Shown here: positions 1 to 9,235 of the stretch, piece after piece
Position numbering within the stretch: the stretch's first letter is position 1
Layout of the letters: each line of letters begins with the position of its first letter
Origin: Rhodovastum atsumiense
GTDB lineage: Bacteria; Pseudomonadota; Alphaproteobacteria; Acetobacterales; Acetobacteraceae
DNA length: 64,000 bases
Assembly: GCF_937425535.1 (NCBI RefSeq)
Contig: NZ_OW485601.1
Coordinates: 5,129,501 to 5,193,500 of the forward strand
Direction of reading: 5' to 3'
The notes under the pieces: generated by a model
Told to the model about the DNA's origin: nothing
Databases searched by the model: none
Seen by the model: only the letters and a program-made list of their open reading frames with translations
Position numbers and translations under genes: made by a program

Positions 1-129
1 CTGACCGGCTACATGGGCGAGCGCGCGGCGCTTTCGTCCGGAGACGCCTACACCCTGATCCGCAAGCCCGTGGCGGGCCGCGCCCTGGCCGCGCGCATCG
101 AGGCCGGCCTGGAGACCGCAAGGTCATGA
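1..129 (+). CDS. C-terminal end of a receiver (response-regulator) domain protein, partial
   Basis: Only the last 42 codons are in the window, read from base 1 to a TGA at 127-129. The peptide starts LTGYMGER and contains the LIRKPV stretch, which is the conserved lysine-proline turn at the end of a receiver domain. The same LTGY...RKPI pattern ends both hybrid kinases downstream, so this is probably the end of a third hybrid histidine kinase or a free response regulator. Its stop overlaps the next ATG (ATGA at 126-129), suggesting translational coupling. The function of the missing part cannot be seen. Confidence 0.7.
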   Translation: MTGYMGERAALSSGDAYTLIRKPVAGRALAARIEAGLETARS

Positions 130-3100
130 CTGTTCACTCCGCCAGTCAGGCCGCCGCCGCTGCCGCGCGGCGTCGCGGGGGAGGCCGTCAGATGAGCCGT
201 TGGCTGATGCGCGGCGCCGCGCCTTCGCTCCGGGCCCGTCTGTTCCAGCTCGTCGCCGCCGCCATGCTGCCGCTGATGCTGCTCGTGGCCGGCGTGGTCT
301 CCGCCAATTACCGGGCGGACCGGGAGCGGGCCGGGCAGCAGGCGCAGGCCATGGCCCGCGGCATCGCGCTCGCTGTCGAGGGCGAACTCCGCGCCCGCAT
401 CGCGGCGATGGGGGTGCTGGCCGCTTCCCCGCATTTGGCGGCCGGCGACCTGACGGCTTTCCGCGCCCAGGCCGAAGCGGTCCGCGCGCACGATGATCCC
501 GGGGCGAACATCCTGCTCCTGCGCGCGGACGGGCAGCAGGTGATGAACCTGGCGGAGCCGCCCGGCGCGCCGCTCCCGGCGCGGTCGGACACGGAGAACC
601 TGCGACGCGTCGTGGCCACCGGCCGGCCCACGGTGTCCGATGTCTTCATCGGGGCCGTGTCGCACCGCCCCGTCATCGCCATCGACGTCCCCGTCAGGGG
701 CGCCGACGGCAGCATCGCCCTGGTACTGGCGATGAACCCGTCGCTCGGCGCCTTCGAGGAGGCGATCCGGCGGCAGCACCTGCCGTCCGGCTGGGTGTCT
801 GCGGTCCTGGACCGCAAGGGCGTTCTCGTCGCACGCATGCCGAACCCGGAGCGCTTCCTGGGCCGGTCGGCGACCCAGGATTTCCTGCGGACATTGTTCG
901 GACGCGACGAGGGCGTGATGGAGGCGGTCACGCTCGAAGGCATCCCGGTGCTGACGACCTGGAGCCGCCCCGGTCCCTCGGGTTGGGGCGTCAGCGTCGG
1001 CGTGCCGCAGAGCCAGCTCTACGCGCCGCTCTGGCGGGCCCTCGGGATCACCCTCGCCCTCTCCGCTCTCGCGCTGCTGGCGGCACTCGCGCTGGCCAGT
1101 CTGATCGCGGCGCGGATCGCCGGGCCGATCCACGCCCTGGCGGGTCTCGCGGCGGCGGAGGGCGCCGCCGGAACGGACACCCCCTCGTTCGGGCTGCGCG
1201 AGGCCGATGCTACTGCCGCCTCGCTGCTCGCCGCCCTGCGGGAGCGGGGTGAGGCCGAAGCGGCGCGCGTGCAGCGGGATGCGGAGCTTCGCGAGGCCCA
1301 GCGGGTCGCCCATATCGGCAGCTGGCACTGGGACGCGGCGACGGACGCCACGACCGGCTCGGACGAATTGCTGCGCATCTATGGCCTCGATCCGGCCGCC
1401 GAGTGCATGCCGAATTTCCGGGACCAGCGAGGCTGGCTCTACCCGCTGGAGAGCTGGGAGCGGATCAACGAAGCGGTCCAGCGGACCCTGGCGACCGGGA
1501 TCGGCTACGAGCTGGACGTCGAGGCGTTCCGGGGCGGGACGCCGATCTGGATCACCACCCGCTGCGAGGCCGTGCAGGACCTCGCGGGGCGGGTCACCGC
1601 CCTGCGCGGCACGGTGCAGGACATCACCCGCCACAAGCGCGCCGAGGACGCGCTGCGCGAGAGCGAGGCGGCATCGCTGGAAAGCCGGGTTCAGCTGGAA
1701 GCGGCGCTCGGCGCCATGACGGACGCGGTGTACATCTCCGACGCCGCCGGGAACTTGATCCACCTGAACGACGCGTTCGCGACCTTCCTTCGGTTCCGCA
1801 GCAAGGACGAGTGTGCCAGGACCTTCGACGCCTATCCGGCGCTCGTGGAGGCTTTCCTTGAAAACGGCGAGCCGCTGCCCCCGGAGCAGTGGGCGGTTCC
1901 GCGGGCGCTGCGCGGCGAGACGGCGGTCGGTGCCGTGTGCCGCCTGCGCCGCCGCGACACGGGCGAAACCTGGGTCGGCAGCTATAACCTGACCCCGATC
2001 CGAGACCAGAACGGCACGATCGTCGGTTCGGTGGTGACGGCACGGGACATCACCGAGCAGTTGCGCGCCGATCAGGCGCTGGTGGAGAACGAGGCGCGGC
2101 TGCGCGACCTGTTGGAGACGGTGAACCTCGGCACGTTCGCGATGATCAACGTCGAGGATGGGGTCATCTGCTTCTGGTCCAAGGGATGCGAGCGGCTGTA
2201 CGGCTGGACGGTGGCGGAAGCGGTCGGGCGGGCGATGCCCGAACTCCTGCAGACCGACTTTCCGGCGCCGCGGCACGAGGCAATGGCGGTGCTGCAGCGT
2301 GACGGCGAGTGGGTCGACGACCTGCGGCAGGTGACCCGGGACGGCAGACACCTCACGGTCGCCATCCGCGCAGCGCTCCGGCGCGGCCCGGACGGGCACC
2401 CGCGGGAGATCCTGGTGGCCATGACCGACGTGACCGCGCAACGGCAGGCCGAGGCGGAGATCGCCGTGCTGAACCGGCACCTTGAGGAGCGGGTACATGC
2501 CGAAGTGGCGGCGCGGGTGAATGCCCAGGCGCGGGCCGCCCATGCCCAGCACATGCAGGCGCTCGGGCAGATCGCCGGCGGGGTCGCCCACGAGTTCAAC
2601 AACCTCCTGCAAGCGGTCCAGGGCGGGGCCCGGCTGATCGAGAAGCGCGCCGCCGATCCGGCCGGCGTGCGGAAGTTCGCCGGCGTCGTCCTGAAATCGT
2701 CCGAGCGAGGTGCCGTCATCACCGAACGCCTCCTTTCCTTCGCGCGGCGCAGCAGCTTCCGCCCAGAGCGGATCGAACCCGCTGCCATGCTGGACGCCCT
2801 GCGCGATGTGCTCGCGCACACGCTTGGCGGCCAGGTCGCGACGCGGATCGAGCTTCAGCCCGTGCTGCCTGCGGTGACCGCGGACAGGGCCGATCTTCAG
2901 ACCGCGCTGATCAACCTCGCGACCAATGCCCGCGACGCCATGCCCGAGGGCGGCACGCTGACCCTGGCCGCCACGGCGGACAGGGTCGAGGCTGAAACTT
3001 CCCGTCCGGCCGCCCTCAGGCCGGGCCGCTACGTCCGCTTCGCGGTCAGCGACGAGGGCATCGGCATGGACGCAGAGACACTGGCACGCGCCTCCGAGCC

Positions 3101-3707
3101 GTTCTTCACCACCAAGCCGGTCGGCAGCGGCACCGGCCTCGGCCTGTCGATGGCCAAAGGCTTCGCCGAGCAGAGCGGCGGCGGCCTCGCCATCGAGAGC
3201 GCGCCCGGCTGCGGGACGACCGTGACTCTTTGGTTGCCGGTGGCGGAGGGCGACGGTGGGACGGCCGAACGGCGCCGGGTGCTCCGGGAGTCCCCGGCCG
3301 CCGGGAGGTTGGCGGCGCGCATCCTGCTCGTCGATGACGAGGAGATGGTGCGCGAAACCCTCGCCGGCGGGCTCGAGGATGCCGGTCTGTGTGTGCTCCT
3401 GGCGCAGAGCGGCGCCGAGGCCCTCGCCTTGCTGGACGCGGGCGAGCCTGTGGATGTACTGGTCACCGACCTGTCCATGCCGGGCATGGACGGGACGTCC
3501 CTCATCCGCCATGCGCAGGAGCGGCGGCCTGACCTGCCTGCGGTCATCCTGACGGGTTTCGTCGATGCCGCCGGGCCGACGACGGCCGGCGACGGGCCAG
3601 GCAGGCCATCGGCGGTGCTGCACAAACCGATCGCCGCCGCTCGCCTGGCTGAATGCCTGGATGACCTGCTGACCGCTGACGGCACGGGGCGAGGCTCCAA
3701 TGCGTGA
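126..3707 (+). CDS. Hybrid sensor histidine kinase: CACHE-type sensor, three PAS, kinase core, receiver
   Basis: This is an inner-membrane sensor kinase of 1193 residues. It has a membrane segment at about 37-60, a periplasmic CACHE-like region up to about 300, a second membrane segment at about 306-330, then PAS domains near 390-505, 526-640 and 662-775. The dimerisation helix carries the phospho-accepting His822 in GGVAHEFNN. The ATPase domain shows the N box (NLATNARDAMP) and the G2 box GTGLGLSMAKGF. A C-terminal receiver has acidic residues from Asp1070 and the phosphoacceptor Asp1115 in VTDLSMPGMDG, with the HKPI lysine. Start ATG 126 overlaps the previous stop; a second ATG at 192 (MSRWLM) is possible. 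The ligand and output are unknown. It is a close paralogue of the next gene, which suggests tandem duplication. Confidence 0.9.
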   Translation: MTVHSASQAAAAAARRRGGGRQMSRWLMRGAAPSLRARLFQLVAAAMLPLMLLVAGVVSANYRADRERAGQQAQAMARGIALAVEGELRARIAAMGVLAASPHLAAGDLTAFRAQAEAVRAHDDPGANILLLRADGQQVMNLAEPPGAPLPARSDTENLRRVVATGRPTVSDVFIGAVSHRPVIAIDVPVRGADGSIALVLAMNPSLGAFEEAIRRQHLPSGWVSAVLDRKGVLVARMPNPERFLGRSATQDFLRTLFGRDEGVMEAVTLEGIPVLTTWSRPGPSGWGVSVGVPQSQLYAPLWRALGITLALSALALLAALALASLIAARIAGPIHALAGLAAAEGAAGTDTPSFGLREADATAASLLAALRERGEAEAARVQRDAELREAQRVAHIGSWHWDAATDATTGSDELLRIYGLDPAAECMPNFRDQRGWLYPLESWERINEAVQRTLATGIGYELDVEAFRGGTPIWITTRCEAVQDLAGRVTALRGTVQDITRHKRAEDALRESEAASLESRVQLEAALGAMTDAVYISDAAGNLIHLNDAFATFLRFRSKDECARTFDAYPALVEAFLENGEPLPPEQWAVPRALRGETAVGAVCRLRRRDTGETWVGSYNLTPIRDQNGTIVGSVVTARDITEQLRADQALVENEARLRDLLETVNLGTFAMINVEDGVICFWSKGCERLYGWTVAEAVGRAMPELLQTDFPAPRHEAMAVLQRDGEWVDDLRQVTRDGRHLTVAIRAALRRGPDGHPREILVAMTDVTAQRQAEAEIAVLNRHLEERVHAEVAARVNAQARAAHAQHMQALGQIAGGVAHEFNNLLQAVQGGARLIEKRAADPAGVRKFAGVVLKSSERGAVITERLLSFARRSSFRPERIEPAAMLDALRDVLAHTLGGQVATRIELQPVLPAVTADRADLQTALINLATNARDAMPEGGTLTLAATADRVEAETSRPAALRPGRYVRFAVSDEGIGMDAETLARASEPFFTTKPVGSGTGLGLSMAKGFAEQSGGGLAIESAPGCGTTVTLWLPVAEGDGGTAERRRVLRESPAAGRLAARILLVDDEEMVRETLAGGLEDAGLCVLLAQSGAEALALLDAGEPVDVLVTDLSMPGMDGTSLIRHAQERRPDLPAVILTGFVDAAGPTTAGDGPGRPSAVLHKPIAAARLAECLDDLLTADGTGRGSNA

Positions 3708-3755
3708 CGACAACAGGGGCACAAGCGACCAAACACCGTTCGAACGAGGTTGATA

Positions 3756-6700
3756 GTGCGAAGCCTTCTGGTCCGGTTGCTGTTGATCGTTTCCGTCGCC
3801 TTGATTCCGGTCCTGGGCTTCCAGGTGTACACGGAAAGCGAGACGCGACAGATCCGCCGGCAACTCGTGCAGGATGAGGCGCTGCGGCTGATGAGCCTGT
3901 TCGCCGCCGCCCAGGGGCGCATCGCGGAGAGCGCGGAGGAGGTGCTGAACACCCTCAACGCTGCGCCCGCCCTGCGCGAGAACCTTCCCGACATCTGCCA
4001 CCGCCTGCTCTCCAATCTGCTGCAGCAGTCGCGGCGCTATCTCTCCGCCGCCGTCATCGGTCCGGACGGGCACATGCGATGTGCGCCGGGTGCACTCGAT
4101 TCCGGCGCGGACCTGTCGGATCGGGCCTATTTCCGCCGCGCCCTGCAGACCGGCGGCTTCGTCATCGGCGATTACGCGATCGACGACACGTCCGGGAAGC
4201 CGTCCATTCATATGACCAAGCCGTTCAGGCTCCAGGACGGGACGATCGGCGGCGTGGTCGTCGTCGCGTTGGACCTTGCCTGGCTGGAGCGGCAATTCGA
4301 GGGTCACGACCTGCCGCCGGGCGCCGTGGCGACGATCGTGGACCGCGACGGCACCGTGCTGGCGCGCTACCCGGACGGAGGGCGGTTCGTCGGCAGGCCC
4401 GTGCCCGCCGAGGAGCGCTTCATCATCGCCGGCAGCAAGAACGCGGTCACGACCATGACGCGCCCTGATGGTCGCCCTTTCATCGTGGCGTATTCGCCGG
4501 TCGACGCCGAGCCGAAGGGCTGGGTGGTGGCAGTCGGGCTGGATCCGGAGGTGACCTTCGCCACCCTGATGCGGGCCAACCGCACCGGGTTTTGGCTGAT
4601 CTTCGCCGGCGGCGGCCTGGCCCTGGTGCTGACGGCCCTGCTCGGCCTGCGCCTGATCCACCGCCCGGTCGAACAACTGCTGACCGTCGCCGAGCGCTGG
4701 CGGGCCGGTGATCTTCCGGCCCGCAGCGGGCTCGCCGCGCAAGCCGGCGAGTTCGGCCGGCTCGCGGCGGCGTTCGACCGGATGGCACAGGCGCACGAGG
4801 ATCGTGAGCGCGCCTTGCGCACGGCGCTGGAAAGCACCACCGACAGCGTGATGGTGCTCGATCGCGCCGGGCGCGTCACTTTCCTCAACGGGCATGCACT
4901 GGCACAGATCGCGCGCGAACAGGAACTGTTGGGTCAGGTCTTCTGGGACGTGCTGCCCCGTCTGGTTGAGAGCCCGTTCGGGGATGCCTGCCGCAAGGCG
5001 ATGGATACTGGGCTACCGGCGCATGCGGAAGGCTACTCAGCCACGTTTGACAAGCACTTCGATGCCTGGGTGTATCCATCGTCGGAGGGGATCACGGTGT
5101 TCTTCCGCGACGTGACCGAGGAGCGCCGCACCGCCGCCGCCCTGCAGGCGAGCGAGCAGAGCTTCCGCGCCACCTTCGAGCAGGCCGCGGTGGGCATGGC
5201 CCATGTCGGCCCCGACGGTGCCTGGCTGCGCGTCAACGACAGGCTTTGTGCCATCACCGGCTACGCCCGGGATGAGTTGCTCGCGCGCACGTTCCAGGAC
5301 ATCACCCATCCCGATGACCTTGATGCAGACCTCGCGCAGGTTGACGCACTGCTGGCGGGGAACATCACGACCTACGCCATGGAAAAGCGCTACCTCCGCA
5401 AGGACGGCGACGTCGTCTGGGTGAATCTCACCGTGTCCCTGCTGCGTGCGTCCGGGGGCGAGCCGGACCGTTTCATTTCTGTAATCGAGGACATTTCCGG
5501 GCGCAAGCGCATGGAAGCGGCCCTGCAGGTGAGCGAGGCGCGCCTGCGCGCGGTTCTGGAACAGATCCCGGCGGCCGTCGCCATTCGGGAGCGTCCGGAT
5601 GGCACCGTGGCCATGCGCAGCCGCTACTCGGATGTCGTGTTCGGCGCGGCGGATGCGGCACTGCAGGCCAATCCGGGACTGGCGCGGCATGGGGCCGAGC
5701 ACGCCGACGGCCGCCCCTATGCGCCGGCGGAATATCCCAGCTGGAGGGCGTTGCAGCAGGGCGAGACGATCATGGCCGAGCCGATGCTCTACCGCCGCAC
5801 CGATGGCCGCCTGATGGATCTGGAGATCTACGCCGCGCCGGTGCGCGATGCCGACGACGCGATCATTGCTTCCGTCGTGGCGGCCTTCGACGTGTCGGAC
5901 CGAAAGCGGGCCGAACGCATCCTCGCGGAAGCCAACGTGACCCTGGAGGAGCGCGTGCGCGCGGAGGTCGCCGCGCGGGAGGCGGCGCAGGCGCGCGCCG
6001 CGCATGCCGAGCGCATCCAGGCGCTCGGCCAACTCGCCGGTGGTATCGCGCACGACTTCAACAACGTGCTGCAGACGGTTTCGGGCGCGGCGGCGCTGAT
6101 CGAGCGGCGGCCGGACGACCGGGCCAGCGTGCGTCGCTTCGCCGGTCTGGTCATCGAGGCTGCCGAACGCGGCGCCTCGGTCACCCGCCGCATGCTCGCC
6201 TTCGGCCGCCGCGGCGACCTGCGGGCGGAACGGCTGGAGGTTCCCGCGCTGCTCGACGGCCTGCGCGATATCCTCGCCCATACCCTCGGCACCAGTATCG
6301 AGATCGTCACGGACGTGCAGGCCCGCGTGCCGCCGTGCTTCGCCGACAAGGGGCAGCTCGAGACCGCCCTGGTGAATCTCGCGACCAACGCGCGCGATGC
6401 GATGCCGCGCGGCGGCCGGCTGCTGTTCGCCGCCGCGTCGGAGGCGATGCCGCCGGACGGGCCCAAGCACATGGCCGGGCTCGCCCCGGGCCGCTACGTG
6501 CGGCTGACCGTCGCCGATACCGGCATGGGCATGGACGCCGCCACGCTCGCCCATGCGCTCGAGCCGTTCTACACCACCAAGCCGCTCGGCGTCGGCACCG
6601 GGCTCGGCCTGCCGATGGTCAAGGGTTTCGCGGAGCAGTCCGGCGGGGCGTTCCGCATCACCAGCATGCCAGGCGAGGGTACGCGGGTGACGCTGTGGCT

Positions 6701-7169
6701 GCCCGAGGCCGATCCGGCACCGGTCGGCACGGCGGCGCCTGATGGTGCGGCGGATGTGGCGCTCCACCCGGCCGGCAATGCCGCCGCCAGGCTGCTGGTG
6801 GTCGACGACGAGGACCTTCTGCGCGAAGTGCTGGCGGCTCAACTGGAGGATTCGGGATTCGGCGTGCTGGTCGCCGGGAACGGGAAGGAGGCGCTTGCCT
6901 TGCTCGACGCGGGCGAAGCCGTGGATGCCCTTGTCACCGATCTGTCGATGCCGGGCATGGACGGGATCGCCGTCATCAGGGAGACACAGCACCGCCGTCC
7001 CGGCCTGCCTGCGGTGCTGTTGACCGGCTATGCCGGTGAAAGCACCGCGCGGGCGCTGGGCGACACCGGCGCGGCTGCGTTCTCGCTGCTGCGCAAGCCT
7101 ATCAATACCGATGAACTGGTCGCCCGGATCCAGGCCTTGCTGGCAGCGAGCGAAGGCCGCATGCGATGA
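3756..7169 (+). CDS. Hybrid sensor histidine kinase: CACHE-type sensor, HAMP, PAS repeats, kinase core, receiver
   Basis: Second membrane hybrid kinase, about 1137 residues. It has membrane segments at about 3-24 and 279-300 bracketing a periplasmic CACHE-like sensor, a HAMP-like linker at about 301-350, then three PAS regions to about 720. The phospho-accepting His766 lies in GGIAHDFNN. The ATPase core has NLATNARDAMP and GTGLGLPMVKGF, and the C-terminal receiver has phosphoacceptor Asp1062 in VTDLSMPGMDG. The reading frame is open from a TTG at 3750, but GAGG at 3746-3749 overlaps that codon's 5' side, whereas GTG 3756 lies 6 bases after it, so I chose GTG 3756. The kinase and receiver halves closely resemble those of the previous gene. 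It probably feeds the same pathway, but no separate response regulator or output gene is visible. Confidence 0.9.
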   Translation: MRSLLVRLLLIVSVALIPVLGFQVYTESETRQIRRQLVQDEALRLMSLFAAAQGRIAESAEEVLNTLNAAPALRENLPDICHRLLSNLLQQSRRYLSAAVIGPDGHMRCAPGALDSGADLSDRAYFRRALQTGGFVIGDYAIDDTSGKPSIHMTKPFRLQDGTIGGVVVVALDLAWLERQFEGHDLPPGAVATIVDRDGTVLARYPDGGRFVGRPVPAEERFIIAGSKNAVTTMTRPDGRPFIVAYSPVDAEPKGWVVAVGLDPEVTFATLMRANRTGFWLIFAGGGLALVLTALLGLRLIHRPVEQLLTVAERWRAGDLPARSGLAAQAGEFGRLAAAFDRMAQAHEDRERALRTALESTTDSVMVLDRAGRVTFLNGHALAQIAREQELLGQVFWDVLPRLVESPFGDACRKAMDTGLPAHAEGYSATFDKHFDAWVYPSSEGITVFFRDVTEERRTAAALQASEQSFRATFEQAAVGMAHVGPDGAWLRVNDRLCAITGYARDELLARTFQDITHPDDLDADLAQVDALLAGNITTYAMEKRYLRKDGDVVWVNLTVSLLRASGGEPDRFISVIEDISGRKRMEAALQVSEARLRAVLEQIPAAVAIRERPDGTVAMRSRYSDVVFGAADAALQANPGLARHGAEHADGRPYAPAEYPSWRALQQGETIMAEPMLYRRTDGRLMDLEIYAAPVRDADDAIIASVVAAFDVSDRKRAERILAEANVTLEERVRAEVAAREAAQARAAHAERIQALGQLAGGIAHDFNNVLQTVSGAAALIERRPDDRASVRRFAGLVIEAAERGASVTRRMLAFGRRGDLRAERLEVPALLDGLRDILAHTLGTSIEIVTDVQARVPPCFADKGQLETALVNLATNARDAMPRGGRLLFAAASEAMPPDGPKHMAGLAPGRYVRLTVADTGMGMDAATLAHALEPFYTTKPLGVGTGLGLPMVKGFAEQSGGAFRITSMPGEGTRVTLWLPEADPAPVGTAAPDGAADVALHPAGNAAARLLVVDDEDLLREVLAAQLEDSGFGVLVAGNGKEALALLDAGEAVDALVTDLSMPGMDGIAVIRETQHRRPGLPAVLLTGYAGESTARALGDTGAAAFSLLRKPINTDELVARIQALLAASEGRMR

Positions 7170-7274
7170 TGCCGGGGTGCATCGCGGTGGGTCTGCCGGA
7201 TGACACGACCATGAGCGAGCGGTGATTAGACCGAATTCCCCTCTTTTCGGGCGTCGCAAGTGCGATCGAGAGAA

Positions 7275-7296
7275 CCCGGCACCGTGAGGTGCCGGG
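7275..7296 (+). terminator. Perfect hairpin after the kinase operon
   Basis: Nine base pairs (CCCGGCACC / GGTGCCGGG) close a GTGA tetraloop 106 bases after the second kinase gene. There is no T-run, so it is a weak candidate for an intrinsic terminator. It could equally be a REP-like or mRNA-stabilising hairpin. Confidence 0.4.
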
Positions 7297-7424
7297 GACA
7301 ATTCGTTCACGTGGTGCCTCAAATTTCGCCATCAGGGCTCCAGAGCTTTGACGGAGACACCGAGCTGCAGCACCACCTCGTTGCGGAGACGTGGCGTGGA
7401 GGTGGCAGGGCTGTGTGATCCGTC

Positions 7425-7815
7425 GGCGCGGGGCGCAGGAGACAGCGACGCGATGCCTCGCAGCGGCTGGTGCCGATGATCAGGTCGCGGCGCGCACCTC
7501 CTGACCGGCACAGGGGCATGGTGTCATCGCCACCTTCTCTATCCCCAACCTGGAAATGACACCAACCGGCGGAAGCGCTGCGTGGAACGGATTTGCCGGC
7601 GTCGGGCACTACGACAGAGCCACGATGAGCGTCGGCAGATGCGATCGGGGCCGGCGTGGCGCGCTTGCTCACCGCTCCCAGGGAAGAGCCGCTCAGCCCA
7701 CACCCACAGTGCCGGGTGACCGCCCGCATCCCGCCCGGTGCCCCCGTGTGGCCTCGGCACATCCAGGGCCAAACTTCACACCGGTCCGCACGCTCACCCG
7801 TTCAGGAGAATTTCC
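7425..7815. repeat. parA-leader repeat, copy 1
   Basis: A roughly 390-bp non-coding segment that recurs at 27000-27361 and, in part, at 31962-32286. All copies contain CCAACCTGGAAATGACACCA near the middle. Copies 1 and 3 run directly into a parA-like start codon preceded by TTCAGGAG. Copy 1 lacks about 50 bp present in copies 2 and 3, lost between two GCACGCTC direct repeats. To its left (about 7340-7424) weak similarity continues to the remnant left of copy 2, which reads as a decayed excisionase on the minus strand. The repeat is therefore plausibly the intergenic region between divergent xis and parA genes of an ancestral integrative element. Confidence 0.75.
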
Positions 7816-8046
7816 GTGAAGACGATCGCGCTCGCCGCCGCCAAGGGCGGTGTCGGTAAGACGACGCTGGCTGCCGCGCTGGCCACCGCCGCCACCCTGT
7901 ACCGTCCCGGCATCAAGGTTGCCCTGGCTGATCTCGATCCACAAGGATCGCTGGCCCAGTGCTGGAACGCCCGCGCTCTCCCGCAGCCTACCCTGATCGA
8001 TCTGACTGGCCGTCCGCTCGCGCCTACTCGCTGCGGAGTGAGGTGA
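7816..8046 (+). pseudogene. ParA-like ATPase, truncated to its N-terminal 76 codons
   Basis: Starts at GTG 7816 after an AGGAG at 7804-7808. The first residues, MKTIALAAAKGGVGKTTLAA, are a deviant Walker A typical of ParA/MinD ATPases, followed by ADLDPQGSL. They match the intact gene at 32287 almost exactly. The frame diverges after GRPLA, precisely where a 27-bp inverted repeat begins, and stops at 8046. The rest of the ATPase, including the Walker B-like LDCPPG region, is missing. The gene was probably cut by the palindromic sequence or by recombination at it; the peptide is very unlikely to function. Confidence 0.75.
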
Positions 8047-8131
8047 TGTGGTCCCTTCGACTGCCGCAGCTTCCCACAACTCAGGCGGGAAGGAAGGGCC
8101 ATCCACCACATCACCTCACTCCGCAGCGAGT
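8026..8131. repeat. Perfect 27-bp inverted repeat with a 52-base loop
   Basis: Bases 8026-8052 are an exact reverse complement of 8105-8131 (the arm core is CTGCGGAGTGAGGTGATGTG). Inside the loop CCCTTC (8053-8058) can pair with GAAGGG (8093-8098), extending the hairpin. The left arm starts at the point where the parA reading frame breaks. The perfect symmetry suggests a recent origin or a functional cruciform or recombination end. Confidence 0.8.
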
Positions 8132-8310
8132 GCCGGGGAAAGGCAGGCGGGCTTGGCCGCAGAGGCGGAGACCTCTCACGCAGGGGACTTTTGTGCTAGG
8201 ATGAAAATCCTAGAGAAATGCTTTATCGAGATGGCGGCATTGCGTAGAGCGCTATCGCCCGCGGGCTTTTAGCGATGCTGGCACGAGACGTAGGTCGCTC
8301 GTGCCGCGGT
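8132..8310. other. Intergenic, no gene recognised
   Basis: Contains a small hairpin CTAGGAT-GAAA-ATCCTAG (8196-8213) with a GNRA tetraloop, and a possible 23-codon reading frame from 8201. Neither can be assigned a function. The stretch separates the parA remnant from the toxin-antitoxin pair, and no counterpart lies beside the second vapBC copy. Confidence 0.4.
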
Positions 8311-8718
8311 TTAAGGCGTGATCAGCGTGACGCTCGGATAGTACGTGCGGAAACGCTGCACGTCGCGTGTCAGCAGAGGCAGTCCGGTTACCGCCGCGTG
8401 GGCACCGATGAAGAAGTCCGGCAGCACGCCAGTGCGCGTGTCGCCGGTGGCACGGTAGCGCTGGAACACCTTTGCAGCCAGGAACAGGGCCGGCCGCGGC
8501 ATCGGCGTCACGATCAGGCCGGCCTGCTCCACCAGGGCCTCAAGATCCTCGATTCGCCCGAAGCGGACCGAGAGCTCGGCATAGATAATATCGTTGATCA
8601 GCAGCTTCCCGCGCAGGGCCGCGGCATCCAGCTGCTGGAGTGCCCACTCCACCCAGGTCGGATCGTCGGTGACGAGGTCGAGCAGGACGTTGGTGTCGAT
8701 CAGCGTGCCGTCAGCCAT
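8311..8718 (-). CDS. vapC: VapC-type PIN-domain ribonuclease toxin
   Basis: This 135-residue protein has the PIN-domain layout: IDTNVLLDL at the N terminus with Asp8, an acidic Glu48 in YAELSVRF, Asp101 in LPDFFIGAHA and Asp119 in LLTRD. These are the metal-binding acidic residues of PIN endoribonucleases, which usually cut tRNA or rRNA when released from antitoxin. The start codon overlaps the end of the antitoxin gene by 8 bases, so the two are translationally coupled. A near-identical copy is at 41747-42169. No key residue is missing, so it should be active. Confidence 0.9.
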   Translation of the reverse strand: MADGTLIDTNVLLDLVTDDPTWVEWALQQLDAAALRGKLLINDIIYAELSVRFGRIEDLEALVEQAGLIVTPMPRPALFLAAKVFQRYRATGDTRTGVLPDFFIGAHAAVTGLPLLTRDVQRFRTYYPSVTLITP

Positions 8719-8944
8719 CGCCGCGCGTCAGCGCCATGATCTCGTCGGTGCTCATGCCCACGCCGGCCGCACCCCGCAGGCGGGCGAAGCGGCTCGGCGG
8801 TCGGTCGGCCCCAGCCTTGACCAGCACGACCTGACCGTCGGGCGCCAACTCGAAAGCAACAGCGCTGCCTGGCCCGATCCCGAGCCTGTCCCGGACGGGT
8901 TTGGGAATGGTGACCTGGCCCTTGCGGGTGACCGTGGTGGGCAT
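8711..8944 (-). CDS. vapB: VapB/AbrB-type antitoxin
   Basis: A 77-residue swapped-hairpin (AbrB/MazE-like) DNA-binding antitoxin. The N terminus TTVTRKGQVTIPKPVRDRLG is the classic AbrB fold signature and the C-terminal tail would bind and inhibit the PIN toxin. ATG 8944 is preceded by GGAGG on the minus strand; longer upstream frames lack this support. It lies first in the operon and probably autoregulates through the two direct repeats just upstream. Near-identical copies occur at 42162-42395 (intact) and 49520-49658 (internally deleted). Confidence 0.9.
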   Translation of the reverse strand: MPTTVTRKGQVTIPKPVRDRLGIGPGSAVAFELAPDGQVVLVKAGADRPPSRFARLRGAAGVGMSTDEIMALTRGDG

Positions 8945-8954
8945 GGCAGCCTCC

Positions 8955-8982
8955 GGTAATACCTTGTAAGGCGAGGTAATAC
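8955..8982 (-). promoter_or_regulatory. Probable VapB operator: two GTATTACC direct repeats
   Basis: On the minus strand GTATTACC occurs twice (8975-8982 and 8955-8962) exactly 20 bp apart, the second abutting the antitoxin's GGAGG. The spacing of about two helical turns fits cooperative binding by an AbrB-type dimer. The pair is conserved at the second vapBC copy (42406-42433). Confidence 0.55.
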
Positions 8983-9235
8983 TACGTACCCCCAATGCAC
9001 TTTGCCAGTTCTGATCTGCCGATCGGCGCTCAGCCGGGAAGCCATGCGAGATGAGTGGGGCTGCGCGTGGTACTGTCCACCAAGCTTCCCCCGCCTTTCC
9101 CCCGGGGGCATGGGGAGCGCATGGGGACGAACGGGGGGAATCGAGGGCGGGTTGGAGGGAACGATCGGCAGCAAAGTACCTGAAACGGATCGAAAGGGTG
9201 CTATCCGCCCTTTCGTTATGATAGCGTTCCGCGAA

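Noticed and set aside
48-4895. Very long open frame on the minus strand across the kinase genes
   Set aside because: It is antisense to two well-supported kinases and is Arg/Gly/Pro/His-rich, as expected from the reverse strand of high-GC coding DNA. No family features.
5037-7322. Long minus-strand frame opposite the second kinase
   Set aside because: Antisense shadow with no start context or domain.
8201-8272. 23-codon gene after the palindrome
   Set aside because: Too short to judge, no conservation visible, and its start is inside a hairpin.
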